A stretch of 38,995 bases of DNA, from NCBI GenBank assembly GCA_022565635.1, contig JAIUMH010000010.1:1-38995 (forward strand). The letters are read 5' to 3'. A program made the position numbers and the translations under genes. The notes under the pieces were generated by a model that was given only the letters and a program-made list of their open reading frames with translations, was not told the DNA's origin and did no database searches. Within the stretch, counting starts at the first letter, position 1, and every line of letters starts with the position of its first letter. Of the stretch, positions 17,101 to 24,176 are shown piece after piece. Origin of the DNA: Flavobacteriaceae bacterium. Lineage in GTDB: Bacteria; Bacteroidota; Bacteroidia; Flavobacteriales; Flavobacteriaceae.

Positions 17101-18745
17101 TTCCATCTGTATCAAGAACTTCAAAAGTATCACAACACACTTCTAAGAAACCTGCCGCTATATTGATATTTAATGGCTCTCCATTATTGCTTACAAAAGT
17201 GATTTCATAATCTTCATTATTACCGTAACAATAGGTTTCCGTTATAGGTCCTTCATCACAATCCACAAAAACTTCTGAGCAAATTTCCTGTGTAATTGTT
17301 GGCGAACTTAAAGCACAATTTACGTCATCTAAACTTTGCACATTAATCACCACATCGGTTCCATTATCAAACGGACCTATTTGAACAACCCCTGTTTCTG
17401 TAACGGTTTCTGTATACTCATCTTGACTATCTGTAATTTCTAATGAATTAGCATCTCCTAAGTCAGTAATATCTACATCCACAAAAAACTGAGGAGCATT
17501 TAAACAATCACTCACCAATTCAAAATCAGCTTGAGGGTTAACACAGGTAGCACAATTCACCGTATATTCTATTGGAAAATAGGCTGCTGACGAATCACAA
17601 CTCACAGAACCATCTGAAGTAATTTGAAAAGAAATACTATCTCCACTTGATTGAAAATCTAAAACAGATACATCAAAATTACCAAAACCAGGGACTTCAT
17701 CATTAAAATTATATAACACAGTCCCATCAGAATCAAATATAATTAAATTATCAAAAGTTTGCTCAATATTACCAGCATTAAAATTCAGATTTAAGTTAGA
17801 ACCATCATCGCTTGTAAATTCAAAAGTTATATTTTCATTATTACCATAACAGTAGGTTCCATTAAATGGTCCATCCGAACAACCAATAGTTTGCGATGGA
17901 TCATCTTCTGTAGTAAATGAAAATTCTTGACAATCGTCACTAGCTGCATTTCCATTACTATTGGACGGCAAAATTGAAACATAATACGTGGTTTCATAAT
18001 CTAAATCCTCATCAAAGTTGAAAGAAGTAGCTAATCCCGTAGAAACACCATCAACAACATCATTGCCTCCTGGTGTAGTTCCTACGGTTACAAAATATTC
18101 AGTTGCAAGACCTGTAGCTGCAGACCAAGAGATATTTCCGTCAATAGGAAAATCTGAAATTCCATCTTGAGCTAAAACCGCATCACAATTTGGAACTTCT
18201 GAGGTAGATTGCAAAAAGCTAAAATTATCTAAGTAAAACCAAAAATCACCACCTTGATGTTCTACAGAAATTCTAAATTGGAAATCAGAATCCTCTGGAA
18301 TATCTACAGCATCAATTGTATAAGAAAGTGTTGCACATTCATTAGAGGTAACGTGATTATCATCATCAATAGTTTCAAGCAAAACCCACGTATCTCCACC
18401 ATCTGTGGAATATTCTACATCAAAAAACCCCCACCCTGCGGGAGTTGCCACTGTTGCACCACCACTCCAATTAACAATTTTATATTCAAGAGACAAATTT
18501 AAGTCCGTTCCATTAGACAAACCTTCATAATTTGGAGTAGTTAATGTAGTACTTGGGCTAAAACTCCAAACATTAGCTCTTATGCTAGACGCCGAACAGG
18601 CTTCTACCCCTGTATCATTAAAGTTAGCACCATCATTTTGCCATCCTACCGGCACACCGTCATCAAAACTTTCAATTACACCTATTTGTGAGTAACTAAA
18701 TAAAGATGAAAAAACTAAAAACAGCGTAAGTAAATATGTTCTCAT
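14195..18745 (-). CDS. Giant multidomain surface protein with T9SS type B tail
   Basis: A 1516-residue secreted protein and the first gene of the operon. After the signal peptide (to about residue 20), residues about 20-185 form a jelly-roll/MAM-like domain (ESFDDGVPVGWQND...FWFYLDNFSF) and residues about 190-280 an Fn3-like domain. Then come two copies of a unit of about 205 residues (starting near 288 and 494). Each copy consists of a CUB-like domain (YCYGNNE...LNINIAAG type) and a Cys-bounded beta domain (C-A-T-C...DITDLGD.NSLEITD.QDE). From about 692 follow putative carbohydrate- or ligand-binding beta domains (SCDDAE...ISQDVWYEFEA; PNPAWFYITVQESGDLDF) and Ig-like repeats. It ends in a CHU_C tail (QGISPEGMNPSLDL, EIFNRYGKKVFQ, KGWLYINRQQ) for type IX export. 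It is probably an adhesin; its target is unknown. Confidence 0.9.
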   Translation of the reverse strand: MRTYLLTLFLVFSSLFSYSQIGVIESFDDGVPVGWQNDGANFNDTGVEACSASSIRANVWSFSPSTTLTTPNYEGLSNGTDLNLSLEYKIVNWSGGATVATPAGWGFFDVEYSTDGGDTWVLLETIDDDNHVTSNECATLSYTIDAVDIPEDSDFQFRISVEHQGGDFWFYLDNFSFLQSTSEVPNCDAVLAQDGISDFPIDGNISWSAATGLATEYFVTVGTTPGGNDVVDGVSTGLATSFNFDEDLDYETTYYVSILPSNSNGNAASDDCQEFSFTTEDDPSQTIGCSDGPFNGTYCYGNNENITFEFTSDDGSNLNLNFNAGNIEQTFDNLIIFDSDGTVLYNFNDEVPGFGNFDVSVLDFQSSGDSISFQITSDGSVSCDSSAAYFPIEYTVNCATCVNPQADFELVSDCLNAPQFFVDVDITDLGDANSLEITDSQDEYTETVTETGVVQIGPFDNGTDVVINVQSLDDVNCALSSPTITQEICSEVFVDCDEGPITETYCYGNNEDYEITFVSNNGEPLNINIAAGFLEVCCDTFEVLDTDGTVLFNEGGNISGNSFQSTGDELTVLINSDGSVNCQGNNYEEIEYSVSCATCINPQATYEVVDDCGSGIDQFFVDINVTDLGDATSLEITDNQDEFTENVTETGVVTFGPYPNGTDVQITIENEDDQNCIIGSQSLTQDACPPANSSCDDAEIAVVNEGNLCVELNEGTLFEATATSVPSSCHANISQDVWYEFEATAETHMTTILPDAAFGAPIGTAIYENDCGDLNELYCSTEFNNFGNSNSMVAENLTIGETYYVRVYSFGTQNLNFDLCITTPEFFEENGLCEDLEPFCAPIDDEGNPTPLVFPNSYFYNESTSAEDGPDYGCLGSQPNPAWFYITVQESGDLDFLISQSTAFDENGEPLGQLLDVDYIAYGPFDEVEGNCDNLTAANTVDCSFLPAPIEEMFIPNAEAGEIYIILITNFNQAAGYISLNQVNLGEDQSGSTSCDDVFGVLYGCASEGFMIESGIEDADAYAWFEVLFDEDDEIADFVLIDGEDEPNLFVEESGVYRLLHLSDPAIGPEERFYDVRLAPEVEMGPDFELNPNELSEINFCEGDNLIFDATPINLDDYQEIEYSWLDENGNELSADPNFEIDEVGQYALHITTYSSGFGTGLQECLSVFDFTVQFTEFDIDLGGDQEFCDVEEVQTITANIEGDFEGEISYEWSTGETTQSIEVSETNIYTVTIDIDGCVDSASVEYVFNESPVITLPEEIVNCDLSSVILDATPENTEVELTLFQWFLDGEILEGENLETLDVATYGHGLYEVEAFSDAEECVGFASTFVGTQDLSIFVENSGDNLFCVGETVELQALADDQELAQGTSIAWFVNGQQQPATGVNFEFEIGSVTGAMNDIDRVRLVVGDCETEIELERYPIENCIIPQGISPEGMNPSLDLRFLNDRSGISKLEIFNRYGKKVFQQNNYENSFVGQDQGGNSLITGTYFIVIKFTQTDPVYGSEYKGWLYINRQQ

Positions 18746-19025
18746 TGAATGTTATTTTTGGGTGTGAATATATAAAATTGTTACCAATAAGTTAAACATA
18801 AAATTAAATTAATTTAATTGAATTTATAGAATGCACATTTTCAAAATGTTATGGAAGCAAAAAAAAGCGATAGTTTTCTAGACTCGTATGCTATGTTCAT
18901 CAAAAATACGTAGAGATAAAATTTAAAAGTTAGACTAAATCAAAAGCAAACCTAAAAAGAGGTAATTTTAACAAAGTAAACGATTTTAAAAACATTATAC
19001 TTAAATTTGTAGCAATTAACAAAAT
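18746..19025. other. Divergent spacer between T9SS operon and hflX
   Basis: A very AT-rich spacer of 280 bases that must hold promoters for both units. Only the hflX side shows an exact -7 box (19002-19009). No exact TAnnTTTG is seen on the minus strand in front of the T9SS operon, and no hairpin or ORF stands out. Confidence 0.6.
19002..19009 (+). promoter_or_regulatory. hflX promoter -7 box
   Basis: TAAATTTG matches TAnnTTTG 16 bases before the hflX ATG. No clear -33 TTTG is present at the usual distance. Confidence 0.55.
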
Positions 19026-20252
19026 ATGATAGATCAACAAGAGATAGAATACGAAAAGGTGGTTTTAATTGGAGTAATCACCCAACATCAAGATGAAGAA
19101 AAATCGAATGAATATTTAGATGAATTAGCTTTTCTTTCCTACACGGCAGGCGGTGAAGTTGTGCAACGATTTCAGCAAAAAATTAACAAGCCCAACCCTA
19201 AAACTTTTATAGGTAAAGGAAAAATGGAGCAAGTTAGGGAGTATGTTATTGAAAACGATGTAAGTACGGCTGTTTTTGATGATGAACTTTCTCCTGCACA
19301 ACAAAAGAACATTGAAAAAATATTGAAGTGTAAGGTCATTGATAGAACCTATTTAATTTTAGATATTTTTGCCCAGCGCGCTCAAACTAGTTATGCTAGC
19401 ACGCAAGTTGAATTGGCGCAATATGAATATTTATTGCCTCGGTTGGCAGGACTATGGACTCACTTAGAAAGACAAAGAGGGGGTATTGGTATGCGTGGTC
19501 CAGGAGAAACAGAAATTGAAACTGACCGTAGGATTGTTCGCGATAAAATAAGTTTACTGAAAAAGAAACTAGAAACCATAGACAGGCAGATGGCTGTGCA
19601 ACGAGGCAATCGTGGTAGCCTTATTCGTGTTGCCTTAGTTGGTTATACCAATGTAGGTAAATCGACTTTAATGAATCTGATTGCTAAAAGTGAAGTTTTT
19701 GCTGAGAATAAACTCTTTGCAACACTTGACACTACAGTAAGAAAAGTGGTGATTAAAAATTTACCTTTTTTATTGACCGATACCGTTGGTTTTATAAGAA
19801 AATTACCTACTCAATTGGTTGAATCATTTAAATCTACTTTAGATGAAGTAAGAGAAGCCGATTTACTTTTACACGTGGTAGATATTTCTCATGCCAACTT
19901 TGAAGACCATATTGAATCGGTTCACAAAATACTAAAAGAGATTGAGGTCTTAGACAAACCAATGATGATGGTTTTTAATAAAATTGATGCCTATGAAGCT
20001 GAAGATTTTGATGAAGAAGATTTACAAGAAGAACGCACATCTGCCCATTTTACCTTAGAAGAATGGAAACAAACTTGGATGAATAAAATGGGAGAAAATG
20101 TTTTGTTTATTTCTGCTACTGAAAAAGAAAACTTAGAAGAGTTTAGAAAAAAGGTATATGAAGCTGTAAGAGAAATTCATATAACTAGATTTCCATACAA
20201 CAACTTTTTATATCCTGAATACGACAAGTTTGAAGACATCGAAGACAAATAA
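19026..20252 (+). CDS. hflX: Ribosome-associated GTPase HflX
   Basis: A 408-residue GTPase of the Obg-HflX group that splits or rescues stalled and heat-damaged ribosomes. The N-terminal domain has the HflX signature GGEVVQRFQQKINKPNP followed by TFIGKGKMEQV, then the linker ERQRGGIGMRGPGETEIETD. The G domain shows G1 GYTNVGKST (about residue 205), G3 DTVGFIRKLP and G4 NKID, all intact. Acidic residues follow G4 (YEAEDFDEEDLQEE), as in other Bacteroidota copies. It is cytoplasmic and lies alone on the plus strand after a 280-base divergent spacer. No intrinsic terminator is evident before the next promoter at 20348. Confidence 0.97.
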   Translation: MIDQQEIEYEKVVLIGVITQHQDEEKSNEYLDELAFLSYTAGGEVVQRFQQKINKPNPKTFIGKGKMEQVREYVIENDVSTAVFDDELSPAQQKNIEKILKCKVIDRTYLILDIFAQRAQTSYASTQVELAQYEYLLPRLAGLWTHLERQRGGIGMRGPGETEIETDRRIVRDKISLLKKKLETIDRQMAVQRGNRGSLIRVALVGYTNVGKSTLMNLIAKSEVFAENKLFATLDTTVRKVVIKNLPFLLTDTVGFIRKLPTQLVESFKSTLDEVREADLLLHVVDISHANFEDHIESVHKILKEIEVLDKPMMMVFNKIDAYEAEDFDEEDLQEERTSAHFTLEEWKQTWMNKMGENVLFISATEKENLEEFRKKVYEAVREIHITRFPYNNFLYPEYDKFEDIEDK

Positions 20253-20347
20253 TTACTTATTATACAAGAAAAGAATACAAGTATAGATTTTATATGACCA
20301 ATTATAAGATTTCTCTATATTAATGCGTAGATTAAGAAAATGTTTTG

Positions 20348-20355
20348 TATTTTTG
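20348..20355 (+). promoter_or_regulatory. -7 box of the TRL-like lipoprotein gene
   Basis: TATTTTTG matches TAnnTTTG and places the transcript start near 20362. This supports translation from the ATGs at 20376/20379 rather than the in-frame ATG at 20340, which would lie upstream of the transcript. Confidence 0.6.
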
Positions 20356-20375
20356 GGAAAACTTTAAATTTCTTA

Positions 20376-20651
20376 ATGATGAAAAAATTTTTTATTTTAG
20401 GTGCAATGGCTTTGGCAATGGCATCATGTTCAGTAACTGTACCTGTAAACGCTACAAGTAACGAAGTAGGTTCAAAAACTGGTTCTGCCAGCACTACAGC
20501 AGTATTTGGTTTATTTTTTGATGGAGGCGATGCTTCAATCAGAACAGCTGCTAAAAAAGGAGGGATTAAAAAAATCTCTACCGTTGATTTCAAAATGTCT
20601 AATTACCTGTTTATAATCAGACAATTTGAAACTACAGTTACAGGAAACTAA
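20376..20651 (+). CDS. TRL-like family lipoprotein
   Basis: A small lipoprotein of 91 residues (90 if the second of two adjacent ATGs is used). A signal sequence ends in the lipobox AMASC. The body SNEVGSKTGSASTTAVFGLF, followed by GDASIRTAAKKGGIKKISTVDF, matches the pattern I know for the TRL domain family (small Bacteroidota and Leptospira lipoproteins first noted at tRNA-linked loci), whose function is unknown. The sequence predicts a glycine zipper-like segment and a beta C-terminus. It is likely monocistronic: it has its own -7 box (20348-20355), and a strong terminator follows 17 bases past the stop. Confidence 0.8.
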   Translation: MMKKFFILGAMALAMASCSVTVPVNATSNEVGSKTGSASTTAVFGLFFDGGDASIRTAAKKGGIKKISTVDFKMSNYLFIIRQFETTVTGN

Positions 20652-20668
20652 TTGTAAAATTATTATTT

Positions 20669-20700
20669 AAGCAGGAGGCTTATGGTTTCCTGCTTTTTTT
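20669..20700 (+). terminator. Intrinsic terminator of the TRL-like gene
   Basis: The eight-bp stem aagcagga / tcctgctt (20669-20676, 20688-20695) is followed by an unbroken T run to 20702. The next gene's ATG (20707) begins only a few bases after the T run. Confidence 0.9.
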
Positions 20701-20706
20701 TTGAAT

Positions 20707-21210
20707 ATGAAAACAAAAATCACACAACTACTCCTAGCCTTTATTTGCTTTAGCTTGTTCAACTGCAAAAGTTCTAACAATCAACCTGATAAATTAACCT
20801 ACGGGTACAATGAAAGCTTCCAACTTTCAGAAAACGAAAGTGAGGTGAATTCCTCTAAACTAGTTGACCTGTATGAAACAATTTGGGATTATCCAGAATT
20901 TAATCTGCCTATTAATAAAGTAGTAAATCACGATGACTACTATATCTTTATTGCTGCCGCTATTGAAAACAATGAGTCTGAGACAATCAATCAAATTTTA
21001 AAAACTGAAGAATTTGAGTTTATTAAGGAAGAGAATTCTACTAAATTTAGCAAACAGCTATTGTATCAATATGAAGATTTTTATATTTATTCAGTGATTT
21101 ATGCTGAAAAAATTCAAGAAATCCCTTTTGTAATAAGTTGGGTATCTAAAAATGAAGAGATCATTGTAAATGCATACAACAATCAATTACTTGATGAAAA
21201 AATTAATTAG
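20707..21210 (+). CDS. Unknown lipoprotein
   Basis: A 167-residue protein I do not recognise. The ATG at 20707 gives MKTKITQLLLAFICFSLFNC, a lipoprotein signal with lipobox LFNC; an upstream TTG adds two residues only. The mature part is acidic, with aromatic beta-strand patterns (YYIFIAAAIE, FYIYSVIYAEK) and no other cysteine. It starts immediately after a terminator T run and has no promoter-like box of its own, so it may depend on readthrough from the TRL-like gene. Its 3' end overlaps the next lipoprotein gene by 17 bases in another frame, implying translational coupling. An envelope location is inferred; no function is suggested. Confidence 0.65.
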   Translation: MKTKITQLLLAFICFSLFNCKSSNNQPDKLTYGYNESFQLSENESEVNSSKLVDLYETIWDYPEFNLPINKVVNHDDYYIFIAAAIENNESETINQILKTEEFEFIKEENSTKFSKQLLYQYEDFYIYSVIYAEKIQEIPFVISWVSKNEEIIVNAYNNQLLDEKIN

Positions 21211-21730
21211 TTCACTACTTATTTCAATCTTTATTTTCACATCTTGCTCACCGCTTCAACACAATAGTGGATCGTCTGCAAGTTTAAACGGATTTGAAAC
21301 ACATAAAGGTGTAATTACTTATTTTGTGAATGATAGTGTAGATCAGTTTTTTGTAAAGCCTCTAAAATTTAAATCGAAGGACTTTGACTTAGAAGCAGAT
21401 TACACATTTAGAACAGGTGACGAGAGTAAGTTTGTGACTGTTAACTTCTCACTATTTTCTGACGAAGAAATTAAAGCCAATCAAGTTGAAAGTATTTTTT
21501 ATTCAACTGAGGTAAAAGACATAAAAAAAATGTATGCTGAGAGCAAGTCAAAGAAAAAAATTGAATCTCGTTTCTCTGGAAAAATTGACAAAACAAATTT
21601 TTCTAAAATCAAACCCGATCAAAATTGGATTATAAAACTCAAGAACAAAAACAAAATCAAACTTGAGCCTTCTAGAAAAGCACAAAAAGTTCAAGGTATA
21701 TTTCAGGAAATAGACGCAACAACAGAATAA
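21194..21730 (+). CDS. Unknown basic lipoprotein overlapping the previous gene
   Basis: A 178-residue protein I do not recognise. The start ATG at 21194 gives MKKLISSLLISIFIFTSC, a clear lipoprotein signal (lipobox FTSC), and is preferred over the longer ORF start at 21170 (not ATG-led signal). The mature protein has a beta-rich middle (KGVITYFVND, DYTFRTGDESKFVTVNFSLF) and a lysine-rich C-terminal half (KKMYAESKSKKKIES, KLKNKNKIKLEPSRK). It overlaps the preceding lipoprotein gene by 17 bases. Its stop abuts that of the convergent cystathionine beta-synthase-like gene with no spacer, so the two transcripts must overlap unless termination occurs within genes. Confidence 0.65.
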   Translation: MKKLISSLLISIFIFTSCSPLQHNSGSSASLNGFETHKGVITYFVNDSVDQFFVKPLKFKSKDFDLEADYTFRTGDESKFVTVNFSLFSDEEIKANQVESIFYSTEVKDIKKMYAESKSKKKIESRFSGKIDKTNFSKIKPDQNWIIKLKNKNKIKLEPSRKAQKVQGIFQEIDATTE

Positions 21731-22711
21731 CTATTCTAAATATCCCATTTTTTTCATCCAGTCATCATTATACATTTTTCCTACATATCTACTTCCGTGG
21801 TCATGGAAAAGGACAACAACAACATCGTCTTTTTTGAAATGATGCTTCAACTGAAGTAAACCTTTAACAGCCGCACCAGCAGAATTTCCTAAAAACATAC
21901 CTTCTTCTTTAGCTAGCTTTTGCGTGTAAACAGCGGCGTCTTTATCGGTTACTTTTTCAAAACCGTCAATGACTTCAAAACGCACATTCAATGGCAAGAT
22001 ATCTTCGCCAATGCCTTCGGTTACATAAGGATAGATTTCTTTTTCATCAAAAATACCTGTTTCATGGTATTTTTTGAATACCGATCCATAGGTATCAATA
22101 CCCCAAACCTTTACATTGGGATTTTGCAATTTCAAGTATGATCCTACTCCAGAAATTGTTCCACCAGTGCCTACACCTACCACAAAATGAGTTACTTTGC
22201 CTTCGGTTTGTTCCCAAATTTCTGGACCAGTTGATTGGAAATGAGCTTTGCAATTGGAAGGATTATCATATTGATTGACATACCAAGAATTTGGTGTTTC
22301 TTCAGCTAATCTTTTGGATGTAGAATAGTAAGATCTTGGATCATCAGGAGCAACATCGGTTGGACAAACATGCACTTCACAACCTACTCCTCTCAAAATA
22401 TCCATTTTCTCTTTACTCTGTTTGTCACTCAATACACAAACTACTTTATAGCCTTTTACAATAGCCACTAAAGCCAACCCCATGCCCGTGTTACCTGAGG
22501 TACCTTCAATAATTGTTCCGCCAGGCTTCAATCTTCCGTCTTTCTCTGCATCCTCAATCATTTGAAGCGCCATTCTATCTTTTACAGAGTTACCCGGGTT
22601 AAAGGTTTCATACTTAGCCAGAACCAAAGCTGGTATTTCTTGTACTATATTATTTAACTTGACTAAAGGAGTGTTGCCTATAGTTTCTATGATATTATTT
22701 GCGTATTTCAT
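21731..22711 (-). CDS. PLP enzyme, cystathionine beta-synthase-like / cysteine synthase
   Basis: A 326-residue fold-type II PLP enzyme. The Schiff-base lysine is in NPGNSVKDRMA and the substrate loop is EGTSGNTGMGLA. The phosphate loop is GVGTGGTISGVG and the late serine is in LGNSAGAA. Several stretches read more like cystathionine beta-synthase than like CysK/CysM: SKEKMDILRGVGCEV, QYDNPSNCKAHFQSTGPEI, VTEGIGEDILP, and the C-terminal RYVGKMYNDDWMKKMGYLE. It has neither the haem-binding N-terminus nor the CBS-pair C-terminus of animal enzymes. It probably makes cystathionine or cysteine in sulfur amino acid metabolism; which one cannot be decided by eye. A -7 box (22729-22736) sits 18 bases before the ATG, so it is its own unit. 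Confidence 0.88.
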   Translation of the reverse strand: MKYANNIIETIGNTPLVKLNNIVQEIPALVLAKYETFNPGNSVKDRMALQMIEDAEKDGRLKPGGTIIEGTSGNTGMGLALVAIVKGYKVVCVLSDKQSKEKMDILRGVGCEVHVCPTDVAPDDPRSYYSTSKRLAEETPNSWYVNQYDNPSNCKAHFQSTGPEIWEQTEGKVTHFVVGVGTGGTISGVGSYLKLQNPNVKVWGIDTYGSVFKKYHETGIFDEKEIYPYVTEGIGEDILPLNVRFEVIDGFEKVTDKDAAVYTQKLAKEEGMFLGNSAGAAVKGLLQLKHHFKKDDVVVVLFHDHGSRYVGKMYNDDWMKKMGYLE

Positions 22712-22728
22712 ATGTAAATTTTCGAATG

Positions 22729-22736
22729 CAAATATA
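22729..22736 (-). promoter_or_regulatory. -7 box of the CBS-like gene
   Basis: Read on the minus strand this is TATATTTG, an exact TAnnTTTG, 18 bases before the start codon. No good -33 TTTG is seen. Confidence 0.5.
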
Positions 22737-22739
22737 TAA

Positions 22740-23063
22740 AAGTAATACTGTCTAACTTATAAAACTTCCTAAATGAAAACAATAGTATTCAAAACCTTTT
22801 TTTTACATTTCTGCTCAAACCCTTCTATAATTGAAATCAGAGCTATTTATTAATTTAAGGGATTGTTTTTTAATTTCGTATTTTTTTCGGCCTATCGAAA
22901 ATTTAGTGTAAAACTAGAAGTAAAAACACCATAAATTTCAGGCTACCTACCTAGCCCAAAAAACAGGTTTGAGCTAAATGGGATTATCAATTTAACTAAA
23001 TATCTATAGCGAGTTTCTGAAATTTAGGTACAGAAAATAAAATTTAGATAAATTATAGTAAGC
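22740..23063. other. AT-rich spacer downstream of the flavin module
   Basis: About 320 bases between the CBS-like gene and the stop of the four-helix membrane protein gene. I see no ORF, tRNA or clear intrinsic terminator. It contains a 10-bp inverted repeat (TAAATTTCAG at 22932-22941 and its complement at 23017-23026) about 75 bases apart, which is weak evidence of anything. Confidence 0.5.
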
Positions 23064-23570
23064 CTAGATTTTATTGGTTGGTTTTTTCATCAATGGAAAA
23101 AATGAAAAAATAATAAGCAATACACTTACTAAAAAACTCAACGTCATTAAAGCTCCTGAAGCGATAACCACATACTTCATCCATGTACATCCTAACCAAA
23201 GTAAATAAATACCTCCAAAAGTAACAAGTACAGAAAGTAAAGGCTCAATCATTAAGAATTTTCTAAGCCATAATTGATACGAAGTAAGATAAACCAAAAT
23301 TGATAAAATAAAGAAAATAACGGACATAGATAAAATATGGGTATGGGTGAGATTGAGCATTTGAGCTTCAGATTTTTTAAATTTCATCTGTAATGCCTCT
23401 AAATCATCCTCATTTCCTAAATAATTTTCTTCAATCCCTTGCGGATGAGCTTCAGTTGTAAAATGAACAAAATTAATCCCTGTAAAAAACCCAATACTCA
23501 AAACCATCAAAAAAATTCCCGTAAGCCATTTAAGCTCGCTAGGTAATTGAGCTAATTTAAAATCATTCAT
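23064..23570 (-). CDS. Small four-helix membrane protein with histidine pairs
   Basis: This 168-residue inner membrane protein belongs to no family I can name. The first ATG (23570, MNDFKLAQ) is chosen; a TTG six bases earlier adds two residues. Helices run at about 15-35, 78-98, 107-127 and 132-156. The positive-inside rule (KK near the C-terminus) puts both termini in the cytoplasm. The periplasmic loop 37-76 and its edges carry H36, H42, H76 and H78 (NFVHF, EAHP, THTH). Such histidines near one face could bind haem or metal, but this is inference. The start overlaps the end of the FMN-binding protein gene by eight bases, so the two are translationally coupled. A membrane electron donor or anchor for that flavoprotein is the natural guess. 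Confidence 0.8.
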   Translation of the reverse strand: MNDFKLAQLPSELKWLTGIFLMVLSIGFFTGINFVHFTTEAHPQGIEENYLGNEDDLEALQMKFKKSEAQMLNLTHTHILSMSVIFFILSILVYLTSYQLWLRKFLMIEPLLSVLVTFGGIYLLWLGCTWMKYVVIASGALMTLSFLVSVLLIIFSFFPLMKKPTNKI

Positions 23571-24123
23571 TTCCAAGTAAATTATTAGATTTTAAATAAC
23601 TCAGTTGATTCAAGGCTTTTTGTGTTGCTTCCGTCATAGATGTAGCTGAAATAGTTGCCCCAGAAATAGCTTGGATTGATTTACCTAATTCAATAGTATC
23701 CTCACTTGTCATCCCAATAAATTGTTTTAACCAGCGTTGGCTTCCAATTTGTTGTCCGTGTTGTTCTCTATAAATCAAAACTTTTGATTTTAAAATTTGA
23801 AGTTCTTGATCTACAATAATTAAGTAATCAAATACATCTTTCATTGAATTGGCTTGACCTAAATACGCAAAAGCTTGTACTTCTTCATTGAAGTATATTT
23901 GATAAATGTACGTCTGTGAAGTTTCCCAAGAAGCTTCAGCATTGAGCAAAATTGAAGTTTCAACTGGAACTAATTGAAAGTCATTAACTGCCATCGCTTG
24001 CTCAATAGCTTTTTTCATTTTTGCCTCTAATTGAGTAGAAGGCGACTTTTCAAATGCTAATTGAATAGAAAAAAGAGTCATACAAGTTGCAAAAAAAGTA
24101 TATAAAAAGTAGGTTGATTTCAT
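23563..24123 (-). CDS. Secreted FMN-binding domain protein (covalent-flavin type)
   Basis: A 186-residue exported protein. An N-terminal hydrophobic segment (about 4-22) acts as signal or anchor. The C-terminal region carries S154-G-A-T157-I-S-A-T, the S/T-GAT motif of FMN_bind domains, in which ApbE links FMN to the threonine (known for NqrC and relatives). The Asp usually found a few residues before the motif (as in D-x-x-SGAT) is Gln here, which is odd. Residues about 70-130 have the alternating strands expected of the domain. It should work as a periplasmic electron carrier. It lies 73 bases after the DUF6607 gene, across a hairpin, and overlaps the next gene, for the four-helix membrane protein, by eight bases. 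No apbE gene is in this window. Confidence 0.8.
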   Translation of the reverse strand: MKSTYFLYTFFATCMTLFSIQLAFEKSPSTQLEAKMKKAIEQAMAVNDFQLVPVETSILLNAEASWETSQTYIYQIYFNEEVQAFAYLGQANSMKDVFDYLIIVDQELQILKSKVLIYREQHGQQIGSQRWLKQFIGMTSEDTIELGKSIQAISGATISATSMTEATQKALNQLSYLKSNNLLGNE

Positions 24124-24146
24124 CGTTTGAAGTAATTAAGTTAAAG

Positions 24147-24176
24147 CTGAGATTGTTCGTGCTCAAACAACCTCAG
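24147..24176 (-). promoter_or_regulatory. Intercistronic hairpin in the DUF6607-flavin operon
   Basis: ctgagattgtt (24147-24157) pairs with aacaacctcag (24166-24176) at ten of eleven positions around an eight-base loop. No strong T run follows on the minus strand, so it is more likely an attenuator, a partial terminator or an mRNA-stability element that sets the ratio of DUF6607 to the flavin proteins. Confidence 0.45.

Noticed and set aside
20340-20375. Extended start of the TRL-like gene
   Set aside because: It lies upstream of the -7 box at 20348-20355 and spoils the lipoprotein signal; the ATG at 20376 or 20379 gives a standard lipobox.
22932-23026. 10-bp inverted repeat in the spacer after the four-helix membrane protein gene
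   Set aside because: The arms are 75 bases apart in very AT-rich DNA, with no T tract and no gene context; likely chance.
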